Of a stretch of DNA of 15,918 nucleotides, positions 8,452 through 14,693 are shown in pieces. Made by a program: the position numbers and the translations under genes. The stretch spans positions 1-15,918 of the forward strand of contig DXSO01000030.1 of assembly GCA_019410445.1 (NCBI GenBank). The letters are read 5' to 3'. The first letter of the stretch is position 1; every line of letters begins with the position of its first letter. This stretch comes from Sutterella sp. (GTDB lineage: Bacteria > Pseudomonadota > Gammaproteobacteria > Burkholderiales > Burkholderiaceae_F). The notes under the pieces were generated by a model. That model was given only the letters and a program-made list of their open reading frames with translations, ran no database searches and was not told where the DNA came from.

Positions 8452-8551
8452 AGACAAACCCTCAACAGGCTCAAATCAAGCCAATAACCGCTATCATAAT
8501 GGGAAGTTTTTGAATTACGCGGATTTACGCGTTCTCATACCCATATCTCAC
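8452..8551. promoter_or_regulatory. Divergent fur / bamE promoter region
   Basis: This 100-base gap must hold promoters for both directions. On the + strand TTGAAT (8510-8515), a 17-base spacer and TCTCAT (8533-8538) give a fair sigma-70 match (4/6 and 4/6), which would start transcription only about 7 bases before the bamE ATG; that fits the absence of a Shine-Dalgarno there. On the - strand TATGAT (complement of 8493-8498) is a good -10 for fur but has no clear -35. Two direct copies of TTACGCG (8515-8521 and 8525-8531), 10 bases apart, fill the spacer of the proposed bamE promoter. Assignments are by eye. Confidence 0.4.
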
Positions 8552-8968
8552 ATGTCCTTGCGTACTCTTCTTGTTACAGCTTCGCTTGCCGCCGGTTTGA
8601 TTGCACTGAGCGGCTGCAATTTCAACAGTTACGTTTATCGAACGGATGTCCACCAGGGCAATCTTGTCACCAAGGAAATGATCGATCAGCTTCAGGTCGG
8701 CATGGCTCGTCAGCAGGTTCTCTTCTTGATGGGAGAGCCGCTCATTGAGAGTCAATTTCATCGTAACCGTTGGGACTACACCTACTATTTGAATCCTCGA
8801 TACGGTGACATTCAGATGCGTCGCGTAACGCTTTACTTCGACGAGCATGACATTCTGACAAAAATCGAAGCCGGACGTCTGCCCACAGAAAAACAAGCAG
8901 ATGAATTGATTTTGGGGCAACCGTCAGACTTTGCACCCACTCCCCTTATTCGTGAAGAAGTGAAGTAA
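8552..8968 (+). CDS. bamE: Outer membrane protein assembly factor BamE (SmpA/OmlA lipoprotein)
   Basis: Lipoprotein subunit of the BAM complex that inserts beta-barrel proteins into the outer membrane. The 138-residue precursor has a signal peptide (basic MSLR, hydrophobic 5-19) and lipobox LSGC with the acylated Cys22. The mature part has the SmpA/OmlA pattern: VTKEMIDQLQVGMARQQVLFLMGEP, then WDYTYYL and VTLYFDEHDILTKIE. The frame is open upstream to an ATG at 8366, antisense to fur, but only the ATG at 8552 gives a proper signal peptide at the N-terminus. No clear ribosome site precedes it. The neighbours, divergent fur and dapB 10 bases downstream, are the classical setting for this gene in beta- and gammaproteobacteria. 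Confidence 0.93.
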   Translation: MSLRTLLVTASLAAGLIALSGCNFNSYVYRTDVHQGNLVTKEMIDQLQVGMARQQVLFLMGEPLIESQFHRNRWDYTYYLNPRYGDIQMRRVTLYFDEHDILTKIEAGRLPTEKQADELILGQPSDFAPTPLIREEVK

Positions 8969-8978
8969 GGATTTAGTC

Positions 8979-9770
8979 ATGAAAATTGCTGTTTCCGGCG
9001 CGACCGGCCGCATGGGAAAACTCATTATTGAAGCAGTACTGGCTTGCAGCGATCTTGAACTCGTCGCAGCACTGACTGCGCCAGATGCTCCTGAAATCGG
9101 AACGGATGCCGGTGCCCATCTTGGAAAAAGCACGGGAGTGATGATTTCCTCCAATGTCGTCGAACTTTCCAAAGCCGATGTTCTGATTGACTTTACGCGT
9201 CCTCAGGCCACGCTTTCTTATCTGCCCGTCTGTACTGAACATCATGTCGGCATAGTAATCGGTACCACTGGTTTTGACACTGAAGGCAAGGATCAAATCA
9301 GCAGAGCCTCAGAGAAAATTCCTGTAGTCTTTGCCCCCAATATGAGCGTTGGTGTCAATACTGTTTTCAAGCTTTTGGAAATCGCAGGAGCGATGCTTTC
9401 GCAGTACGACTGCGAAATTATTGAAATGCACCACAAGCATAAGGTCGACGCTCCCTCGGGAACTGCGTTGGAAATGGGACGTTGTGTTGCGCAGGGACGT
9501 GGTGTTGATTTCGACTCGGTTGCCGTTTTAAGTCGCGAAGGGTACACGGGCGAGCGTGTTGACGGAACCATCGGCTTTGCGGCGCTTCGAGGCGGCGATG
9601 TGGTGGGTGATCACACCGTCATATTTGCCGGTCCTGGTGAGCGCATCGAAATCAGCCACAAGTCCGGATCTCGCGCAGGTTACGCTCAAGGTTCCATTAC
9701 GGCTGCTCGTTTCCTCATGAACAAGCAAAACGGTCTTTTCTCCATGTCCGACGTACTCGGATTCAACTGA
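8979..9770 (+). CDS. dapB: 4-hydroxy-tetrahydrodipicolinate reductase
   Basis: Reduces 4-hydroxy-tetrahydrodipicolinate with NAD(P)H in the lysine / meso-diaminopimelate pathway, thus supplying peptidoglycan. The 263-residue protein shows the Rossmann motif GATGRMG (7-13), GTTGF (95-99), the catalytic and substrate-binding block EMHHKHKVDAPSGTA (149-163, with the His pair and Lys155) and GDHTVIFAGPGERIEISHK (210-228). Length matches the family (E. coli enzyme 273). A good TAAGGA ribosome site at 8966-8971 is formed partly by the bamE stop codon, 7 bases before the ATG, so dapB is very likely co-transcribed with bamE. No clear intrinsic terminator follows; a GC-rich stretch at 9781-9799 does not form a proper stem. 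Confidence 0.96.
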   Translation: MKIAVSGATGRMGKLIIEAVLACSDLELVAALTAPDAPEIGTDAGAHLGKSTGVMISSNVVELSKADVLIDFTRPQATLSYLPVCTEHHVGIVIGTTGFDTEGKDQISRASEKIPVVFAPNMSVGVNTVFKLLEIAGAMLSQYDCEIIEMHHKHKVDAPSGTALEMGRCVAQGRGVDFDSVAVLSREGYTGERVDGTIGFAALRGGDVVGDHTVIFAGPGERIEISHKSGSRAGYAQGSITAARFLMNKQNGLFSMSDVLGFN

Positions 9771-9810
9771 ATTTGTTTTTCCGCGTAAAAAGCCGCGCAC
9801 AATCGTTCGA

Positions 9811-9839
9811 TTGAGTGGCACAATTCGCAAACAATTAAT
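9811..9839 (+). promoter_or_regulatory. Possible promoter for the coiled-coil gene / zapA
   Basis: TTGAGT (9811-9816) and ATTAAT (9834-9839) are separated by 17 bases and each match the sigma-70 boxes at 4 of 6 positions. The predicted start near 9846 coincides with the beginning of the hairpin at 9846-9870, so the transcript would start with that stem-loop. Weak match, by eye. Confidence 0.35.
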
Positions 9840-9845
9840 TTTTAC

Positions 9846-9870
9846 AGGTGCGTATGTCATCTACGCACCT
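9846..9870 (+). promoter_or_regulatory. Hairpin in the leader of the coiled-coil gene
   Basis: A perfect 9-bp inverted repeat (AGGTGCGTA at 9846-9854, complement at 9862-9870) with a 7-base loop TGTCATC. It ends 7 bases before the GAGGT ribosome site (9878-9882) and 17 bases before the ATG. No T run follows, so it is not a terminator of dapB. It could protect the 5' end of the mRNA, or be an operator with dyad symmetry. Confidence 0.5.
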
Positions 9871-9887
9871 CTCCAACGAGGTACCAA

Positions 9888-10097
9888 ATGAACGACCAGC
9901 TTGACAAACTCGAATCTTCCATCGCCCGTCTCGTACAGGCATACAACGAACTGAAGGCTGAAAATGCAGCCCTCAAGGCTCAGCTCGCAGACAAGAACGC
10001 TGCCGTTGAATTGCTCGAGGAAGAATCCGCTGCCGTGCGCAGCCGCATTGATGCGCTGATCGTCTCCCTGACCGCTGATCAGCAGCCTGCCGCTTAA
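9888..10097 (+). CDS. Small coiled-coil protein, probable cell-division partner of ZapA (ZapB/TIGR02449-like)
   Basis: A 69-residue soluble protein that is almost entirely an amphipathic coiled coil: heptad-like runs from LDKLESSIARLVQAY through ENAALKAQLADKNAAVELLEEE to about residue 60, then a short Ala/Gln/Pro tail. Small proteins of this type (TIGR02449 family, ZapB-like) are known directly upstream of zapA in many beta- and gammaproteobacteria, which matches the location here. ZapB-like proteins cross-link or bundle the division ring at mid-cell; this role is inferred from size, shape and neighbour, not from a diagnostic motif. GAGGT at 9878-9882 sits 5 bases before the ATG. zapA starts 45 bases after the stop. 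A short SlyX-like protein is an alternative given how little sequence constrains coiled coils. Confidence 0.75.
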   Translation: MNDQLDKLESSIARLVQAYNELKAENAALKAQLADKNAAVELLEEESAAVRSRIDALIVSLTADQQPAA

Positions 10098-10142
10098 TCG
10101 GAAATTCTGAGCATCATTGGGTAAAAACCGGAGTCTACAAGC

Positions 10143-10439
10143 ATGCCACGCATCAAATTAAACATCATGGATCGCGAGTATCCCTTCGAGGTTTCTGAAA
10201 AAGACGTTGAGAATCTTCGCAGCGCCGCAGAAATCCTCAATACACGTGCGTCCCAGGTGCGCTCGGCCAACCGATCCCTCACCCCGGAACGTGTGGCTGT
10301 CATGGCATCGCTTCAGATTGCTTTTGACTCTCTTTCCGGTCGCCTCGGACAGGTACCGGTTGACGAAGCAACGGTTTCCCGAGTAGCCGCACTTCGAATG
10401 AAATGCGATGAAGCACTCGAACCAGCCCTTGAAGGGTAA
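10143..10439 (+). CDS. zapA: Cell division protein ZapA
   Basis: A 98-residue FtsZ-ring associated protein. The N-terminal strand-rich part reads IKLNIMDREYPFEVSEKDVE, followed by the helix with ENLRSAAEILNTRASQVR and the C-terminal dimerising helix (ERVAVMASLQIAFDSLSGRL). This is the ordinary ZapA layout and length, and the family is known to bundle FtsZ filaments in the cytoplasm. GGAG at 10130-10133 is 9 bases before the ATG. It is probably in one transcript with the preceding coiled-coil gene and ends at a strong terminator at 10471-10497. The order coiled-coil gene, zapA, 6S RNA is conserved in many proteobacteria, which supports all three calls. Confidence 0.92.
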   Translation: MPRIKLNIMDREYPFEVSEKDVENLRSAAEILNTRASQVRSANRSLTPERVAVMASLQIAFDSLSGRLGQVPVDEATVSRVAALRMKCDEALEPALEG

Positions 10440-10468
10440 GTTCAAAAGTCTGCTTTTGTAAAATTTCC

Positions 10469-10500
10469 GGAAAGGCCGCTGAAAAACAGCGGCCTTTTCC
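10469..10500 (+). terminator. Intrinsic terminator of zapA
   Basis: AAAGGCCGCTG (10471-10481), loop AAAAA, and the exact complement at 10487-10497 give an 11-bp GC-rich stem, extendable by a G-T and a G-C pair. The 3' arm ends in CCTTTTCC. The T tract is short, but the stem is strong. The stem also contains the putative -35 of the next promoter. Confidence 0.85.
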
Positions 10501-10506
10501 TATAAT
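10479..10506 (+). promoter_or_regulatory. Promoter of the 6S RNA gene
   Basis: A perfect TATAAT lies at 10501-10506, directly after the zapA terminator. CTGAAA at 10479-10484 (4/6 match to TTGACA, 16-base spacer) is the best -35 and lies in the terminator stem and loop. The start near 10513 agrees with the first bases of the 6S closing stem. Confidence 0.65.
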
Positions 10507-10512
10507 ATGGGC

Positions 10513-10690
10513 ATACCCTGTGACGTTTCACCAGCGGCTCCAATGTTCCTAACCTATGCATTCGTGCAAGGCTGTTTAGCTCGAGAGCCGATAGTGCAGC
10601 GGGCACGCGTTGTCCGCTCCGTTTTCCGCTCCAGCCGCGGCCACCCTGACCCTTCGGTTCAGGCAACGTAGCCGGAAACCACAGGGTTTC
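10513..10690 (+). ncRNA. ssrS: 6S RNA
   Basis: An RNA of about 178 bases that binds sigma-70 RNA polymerase and damps transcription in stationary phase. The ends pair: ACCCTGTG at 10515-10522 with CACAGGGT at 10680-10687, the terminal stem typical of betaproteobacterial 6S RNA. Just inside the 3' arm is GCCGGAA (10671-10677), and a CCTGA...TCAGG hairpin with a TTC loop lies at 10644-10662. Length, the perfect -10 box and the place after zapA all agree. Exact 5' and 3' ends are estimates; no T-rich terminator follows, consistent with processing or read-through. No protein gene is plausible in the interval. Confidence 0.88.
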
Positions 10691-10790
10691 TTCATTTCTG
10701 CTCTGCACATTTTCCTCAACATCCTCGTCCGTCTTTTCTCCGCGCAGGTATCATGTTGCCCGCATTCGGCAATTTTGCGGAGCAACTTCT
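10691..10790 (+). other. Leader between 6S RNA and the TauE/SafE gene
   Basis: No gene fits here. The stretch is pyrimidine-rich in its first half. TATCAT at 10749-10754 could be a -10 box but lacks a -35. CCGCA (10760-10764) can pair with TGCGG (10776-10780), a 5-bp stem whose 3' arm overlaps the first bases of the GGAG ribosome site (10779-10782). Nothing more can be supported. Confidence 0.3.
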
Positions 10791-11606
10791 ATGTCATGGG
10801 AAATCATTGTCGCACTGCTGTGTCTTGGTGCGTGTACCGGTTTTTTAGCCGGTCTTCTCGGCATCGGCGGAGGCATGGTACTCACTCCTTTCATGACCAT
10901 GCTGTTAATTCATGCCGGGGTTCCCAATACAGCGATCGTCCACACCGCAATCGCCACCTCACTGGCCACGATTCTTTTTACATCACTTTCCTCCATGCGT
11001 GCCCACCACAAACGAGGAGCTGTATTGTGGAATGTCGTCTGTGCTGTTTCGCCGGGCATCTTGGTCGGCGCCATGATTGGAGCAAAAATCTCCAGCCTTT
11101 TGCCAACCTTTGGCATTGCGCTGATTTTTGTCTGTTTCGTCGGCTTTTCCGCTCTCAAAATGTTCTTCAATTCCAAACCTGAAGCTAAACGCACTCTGCC
11201 CGGCAACCTCGGCATGTTCGGTGCCGGCTCTGGAATCGGCATTATTTCAGCCCTTGTGGGAGCCAGAGGCGGATTCATTTCCGTTCCATTTATGGTGTGG
11301 TGCAACGTCAAAATGCACGATGCCGTCGGCACCTCCGCCGCTTTGGGTTTTCCCATCGCCGCCGCAGGAACGATCGGTTACATTCTCACGGGATGGAATG
11401 AACCCGGCCTACCCACCTTTCCCGTTATGCTCGGATATATTCATCTGCCCGCGCTATTTTCAGTTGCTCTAGCCAGTATCTTTACTGCCCCCATTGGAGC
11501 CAAAGTTGCTCACAGCATCAACACCAAACCGCTCAAACGCATTTTTGCCTGCATGCTGTTGGTCTTGGCCGGGTATATGCTCACCCGCGCAATAGAATCC
11601 CTGTAG
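10791..11606 (+). CDS. TauE/SafE family membrane transporter
   Basis: A 271-residue polytopic inner-membrane protein with about eight hydrophobic segments. The family (COG0730) exports small anions, including sulfite, sulfoacetate and other organosulfur compounds, but most members lack a known substrate. Two internal repeats are visible: GLLGIGGGMVLTP (21-33) and ALVGARGGFISVP (154-166). Each normally carries a GxGGG motif; the second here reads GARGG, with Arg159 in place of Gly. Other family-like blocks are HTAIATSLATI (51-61), the cytoplasmic KRGAVLW (74-80) and DAVGTSAALGFPI (177-189). GGAG at 10779-10782 lies 8 bases before the ATG. It stands between the 6S RNA and the thiamine genes with no strong link to either; thiM starts 27 bases downstream. 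Confidence 0.88.
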   Translation: MSWEIIVALLCLGACTGFLAGLLGIGGGMVLTPFMTMLLIHAGVPNTAIVHTAIATSLATILFTSLSSMRAHHKRGAVLWNVVCAVSPGILVGAMIGAKISSLLPTFGIALIFVCFVGFSALKMFFNSKPEAKRTLPGNLGMFGAGSGIGIISALVGARGGFISVPFMVWCNVKMHDAVGTSAALGFPIAAAGTIGYILTGWNEPGLPTFPVMLGYIHLPALFSVALASIFTAPIGAKVAHSINTKPLKRIFACMLLVLAGYMLTRAIESL

Positions 11607-11633
11607 TTTCTTGTTTTTAGTTATTCATTCATC

Positions 11634-12440
11634 ATGTCAGAAGCATCCATTCCCGCAATCCGTTCCGTTGATCCGGAAACCATTGCCACTCACCTTTTTC
11701 ATGTCAAGCAGATTGCTCCGTTGGTGCACTGCATCACAAATGACGTCGTTCAGGAAATCACCGCCAATGTCCTATTAGCAATGGGCGCCTCTCCGGCAAT
11801 GGTTATTGCTCGGGAAGAAGCCGCTCATTTTGCAGCCATTGCGTCTTCGTTGATTATCAATGTCGGCACACCGCGCCCGGAACTGTTGGAAGCCATGCAT
11901 TTGGCTGCCAAAAGTGCCGTCAGACACAACGTTCCTTGGGTGTTGGATCCCGTCGCAGCAGGTGTCATTCCCTGGCGAGACAAAATGATTCAGGGGCTTT
12001 TGGCTTTGCATCCTTCCGTGATTCGAGGCAATGCTTCGGAAATCCGTGCTCTGGCCGGTGTCGGCAAAGGCGGAAAAGGCGTAGACAGCACTGACTCCAG
12101 CGAGTCTGCAATTGAAGCTGCCGTCTCGCTTGCTCGAGAATATGACACCATTGTGTGTGTGACCGGCAAGACCGATTACGCAACCGACGGCAAAGAGATT
12201 CTGTCGTGTTCCGGCGGATCGATCAAATCCACAACTGTTGTAGGCACCGGTTGCTCTCTTTCGGCTATGGTTGCCGCCTTCATAGCTCAGACCGAACATC
12301 CGTTGGAAGCCGTTATTTCGGCCTGCGCTCTTGCCAAACGTGCCGCACAGCAGGCGGCAGGTGTTGCACGCGGTCCCGGCAGTTTTGCCGTGGCATATAT
12401 CGATGCACTCAATCTCATTCAGGCCAAGGATTTCTACTGA
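11634..12440 (+). CDS. thiM: Hydroxyethylthiazole kinase
   Basis: Phosphorylates 4-methyl-5-(2-hydroxyethyl)thiazole, the thiazole half of thiamine, so is a salvage enzyme. The 268-residue ribokinase-like protein follows E. coli ThiM closely: LVHCITNDVVQ (30-40), NVLLAMGASPAM (45-56), DPVAAG (105-110), the ATP-site RGNASEI (131-137), VTGKTDYATDG (176-186) and the catalytic GTGCSLSA (204-211) with the anion hole and Cys207. The start has no evident Shine-Dalgarno, and only 27 bases separate it from the transporter gene, so there is no room for a TPP riboswitch directly upstream. The TGA shares its last base with the thiE ATG. Function is very sure. Confidence 0.96.
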   Translation: MSEASIPAIRSVDPETIATHLFHVKQIAPLVHCITNDVVQEITANVLLAMGASPAMVIAREEAAHFAAIASSLIINVGTPRPELLEAMHLAAKSAVRHNVPWVLDPVAAGVIPWRDKMIQGLLALHPSVIRGNASEIRALAGVGKGGKGVDSTDSSESAIEAAVSLAREYDTIVCVTGKTDYATDGKEILSCSGGSIKSTTVVGTGCSLSAMVAAFIAQTEHPLEAVISACALAKRAAQQAAGVARGPGSFAVAYIDALNLIQAKDFY

Positions 12441-13081
12441 TGCGCCCCGTCGTTGACCTATCCGTATATCTGGTTCTTGATCCGGATTTATGCGGCGGAG
12501 CATTAGGCATGCTTGAGACTACACGCGCAGCTGTACAAAACGGCGCAACCTGCGTCCAACTGCGGGCACCGCATTGGAAAAAGCGAGCTCTCGTCGAATG
12601 CGGCCGCGCGTTAATGAAGATTCTGTCTGGTACCGGCGTTCCCCTCATCATCAATGACCATGCTGACGTCTGGCTTGCAGTCAATGCCGACGGGCTGCAC
12701 ATCGGTCAGAATGATCTTGCCCCTGAAGACGCCCGCAGAATCATCGGTGAAAACAAAGTTCTCGGCCTATCCGTTTCCAATCCTCAAGACCTTGCCAAGG
12801 TTAATACTTCAATTGTCGATCACTTGGGAATTGGACCAATCTTCTTAACAAGTACCAAGACAGACACCAGTGATGCCCTCGGTATTGATGGTTTTGCCGC
12901 ATTGGCCTCCCGCAAACCTTGCCCTGTCGTAGCCATCGGAAGCGTCAAAACGCCGATCGTTGCTCAATTGATTCAAGCGGGAGCTGATGGTGTTGCCGTT
13001 GTCTCTGCGATTTGCGGTCAGAAAGATCCAGGAGCCGCCACAAAAGCTCTTGCTGAAGCGGTTGCTTTAGCACGTTCTTGA
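12440..13081 (+). CDS. thiE: Thiamine phosphate synthase
   Basis: Joins hydroxymethylpyrimidine pyrophosphate and thiazole phosphate to thiamine phosphate. The 213-residue TIM barrel shows VQLR (39-42), INDHADVWLAVNADGLHIGQNDL (71-93, with Asn72, Asp73 and Asp92), GIGPIFLTSTK (130-140) and VVAIGSV (163-169). The ATG at 12440 is taken because it overlaps the thiM stop (TGATG) and gives the family N-terminus; an earlier in-frame ATG lies deep inside thiM. Two departures are visible: after QLR the family usually has x-Lys, but here the residue two after Arg is Pro44, with Lys47 and Lys48 a little further on; and the usual AIGGI is AIGSV. The fold looks whole, so it is probably active. With thiM it forms a salvage pair; thiD is not in the window. 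Confidence 0.92.
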   Translation: MRPVVDLSVYLVLDPDLCGGALGMLETTRAAVQNGATCVQLRAPHWKKRALVECGRALMKILSGTGVPLIINDHADVWLAVNADGLHIGQNDLAPEDARRIIGENKVLGLSVSNPQDLAKVNTSIVDHLGIGPIFLTSTKTDTSDALGIDGFAALASRKPCPVVAIGSVKTPIVAQLIQAGADGVAVVSAICGQKDPGAATKALAEAVALARS

Positions 13082-13094
13082 GCGATTAAGAACG
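13073..13094 (+). repeat. Short inverted repeat across the thiE stop
   Basis: CGTTCTT (13073-13079) and AAGAACG (13088-13094) can form a 7-bp stem around an 8-base loop containing most of the thiE stop codon. There is no T run after it, so it is at best a weak or Rho-assisted end, or chance. Confidence 0.3.
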
Positions 13095-13145
13095 CCCTCA
13101 CCTAAAATGGAGGTTTAGACCAATACTGAAGGATTCCTCACTGCC

Positions 13146-14693
13146 ATGGCAAACAACAAACAAACGTCAGTACGCCTGACACTACAGCAAGCAAAACTCA
13201 TCTTGCTCGCCAAAGCGATTGAGGAATCCTCGGATACTTCCGTTAAATGGACCGAGGCGGATGCCGAAGGCGCGAGCCTTCGCGCCGCTCACGCTGTTGG
13301 AGAAAATGCCGACCCTGTCAAACTTTTGACAGAGCGTGCAAAGATTGTCTTGCGTACGGCGTCCGATCGCGGCGTAAACACTCTTCTGAGCACCAAAGCA
13401 CGACTGCCCAATTTCTTTGCTCCGCTTTTTATTCTTTTTGCTTTCATTATCGGTGCCCTGACCGATCGCATCGCCAGTCCAGAGCATCTCGTCAATCTGC
13501 TTTCTCCTCCCTACTGGGGTGTCATGCTCTGGAACCTCGTTGTTTATTGCGCCCTGATTTGTTGCGCATTGGGTCTTGTCGGCGACAGTTCGAATCGCTT
13601 CGCATTACCGCTACGCAGCAGTTTTAATGCTTTTGCCGAAAAAGCAAGTTACGGCACGCTGCGACGAAAAGGATTCAAGGCTCACTTTTACGCCGAATGG
13701 GCTCAATTCGTATCTCCCTTGATTCGGATGAATGTTGCTCGCACTTTGCATCTTGCGTCTTTAGCCTTTGCTGTCGGCATCATTACGAGTCTTCTTATCC
13801 GCGGATTTGGCACCTCTTATTGGGCTGGCTGGGAAAGCACTTGGCTCGCTGAAAGTCCTGAAAGTGTGAAGGCATTTTTGGATTACACCTATGGTTTGAT
13901 TCCTGCTTTTGGACCGCTTCCTGCGATGCCGGATCTTGCCACCGTGACGGAAATGCGGGCAGATCGTTTGCCTTACCTGCAGACTCCCATATCTGCCGCC
14001 CCATGGCTTATTCGCATGATGATTCTGATGGGAATTGCCGTCATCATTCCGCGTCTTATTTTCGTAATTTTTGACACCTGGCGAATGAGTCGATTCAAAA
14101 CGCAGACAACGCTCTCAATCGACTCAACTTACTACGAAAACATCCTTGTTCAATGCGCACAAGATGCAGTGTTGGGGAATCTGCTTGTTGTCACCAACAC
14201 AACCTATCGACCTTCTCGAGACACTGTCATCTCTGATTTTCGTCGGCACTGGGGAACAGCAGAGGACTCAGAAATCAAGCCCCTCGACTTTGACGATGAA
14301 GAAGCAACTGCTCCAAGCTTACCTTCCGGCCCCAGGAAACCCATTGCACTGATTTGGTTTGATGGCATGGACACACCGGAAGACGAAATTCATGGTGCAA
14401 CTATCGAGCGCATCAGAGCCGCCTATGAAGGACGCAGTCTTGCCGTATTGACTGCTCTTATTGATATGACGGAATTTTCAGACCGCTTCTCCTCTACCCC
14501 TAATCGAGTCAAAGAACGAATACAAAGTTGGGAACAGTTGGCGCAAGACCACCAACTCAAACTTTTTGTGCTGCAAGAGGACACTCAATCCCAACTCGAC
14601 ACCGTAAAAGCATTGCGAGCATGGGCAGCTCCCCGTATTACAACCATTCAAACGAACTTGACTGAGCAGAAGGAAACCACCAATGACGAATGA
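13146..14693 (+). CDS. DUF2868 membrane protein
   Basis: A 515-residue inner-membrane protein of unknown function. The N-terminal 85 residues are soluble and helical (LTLQQAKLILLAKAIEE, then LRAAHAVGE and RAKIVLRTA), the beginning typical of DUF2868. Four membrane segments follow at about 88-106, 123-145, 200-218 and 287-310, with a loop of about 65 residues between the third and fourth (WAGWESTWLAESPESVKAF..., likely periplasmic). Residues 320-515 form a soluble C-terminal domain that is likely cytoplasmic and contains the hydrophobic strand PIALIWFDG, resembling a Rossmann-like core. The gene begins 64 bases after thiE with only AAGGA about 12 bases upstream. It overlaps the following GTPase gene by 11 bases. 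DUF2868 and DUF3482 genes are often neighbours, which suggests joint action at the membrane. Confidence 0.85.
   Translation: MANNKQTSVRLTLQQAKLILLAKAIEESSDTSVKWTEADAEGASLRAAHAVGENADPVKLLTERAKIVLRTASDRGVNTLLSTKARLPNFFAPLFILFAFIIGALTDRIASPEHLVNLLSPPYWGVMLWNLVVYCALICCALGLVGDSSNRFALPLRSSFNAFAEKASYGTLRRKGFKAHFYAEWAQFVSPLIRMNVARTLHLASLAFAVGIITSLLIRGFGTSYWAGWESTWLAESPESVKAFLDYTYGLIPAFGPLPAMPDLATVTEMRADRLPYLQTPISAAPWLIRMMILMGIAVIIPRLIFVIFDTWRMSRFKTQTTLSIDSTYYENILVQCAQDAVLGNLLVVTNTTYRPSRDTVISDFRRHWGTAEDSEIKPLDFDDEEATAPSLPSGPRKPIALIWFDGMDTPEDEIHGATIERIRAAYEGRSLAVLTALIDMTEFSDRFSSTPNRVKERIQSWEQLAQDHQLKLFVLQEDTQSQLDTVKALRAWAAPRITTIQTNLTEQKETTNDE

Noticed and set aside
8452..8457. TTG start for fur at 8457
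   Set aside because: The GAGGG ribosome site would be only 1 base away; the ATG at 8451 has proper spacing.
8485..8505. A Fur box at the fur/bamE promoter (CATTATGAT on the - strand)
   Set aside because: Only one half-site resembles the 19-bp GATAATGATAATCATTATC consensus; the other half does not match.
8502..8537. A sigma-E type promoter for bamE (GGAAGTT ... TCTCA)
   Set aside because: The GGAAGTT is one base from the -35 consensus, but the 24-base spacing to the -10-like TCTCA is too long.
9781..9812. Terminator of dapB in the CCGCG/GCCGCGC and AATCGTTCGATT stretches
   Set aside because: The first does not pair as an inverted repeat and the second is only a 5-bp stem with no T tract.
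10610..11182. A 190-codon + strand frame covering the end of the 6S RNA and the start of the transporter gene
   Set aside because: It overlaps two well-supported features, is Arg/His/Ser rich, and resembles an out-of-frame shadow.
11607..11633. TPP riboswitch before thiM
   Set aside because: The gap is 27 bases and contains no THI-box pattern.
11775..12503. A 242-codon open frame on the - strand opposite thiM
   Set aside because: It lies antisense to a highly conserved thiM, the translation is rich in Cys, Arg and Ser with no domain pattern, and no ribosome site precedes it.
13129..13230. Long-range pairing between AAGGATTCCTC before the DUF2868 start and GAGGAATCCTC inside the gene
   Set aside because: The match is 10 of 11 over about 90 bases and would hide the ribosome site, but short matches of this kind arise by chance and nothing else supports it.
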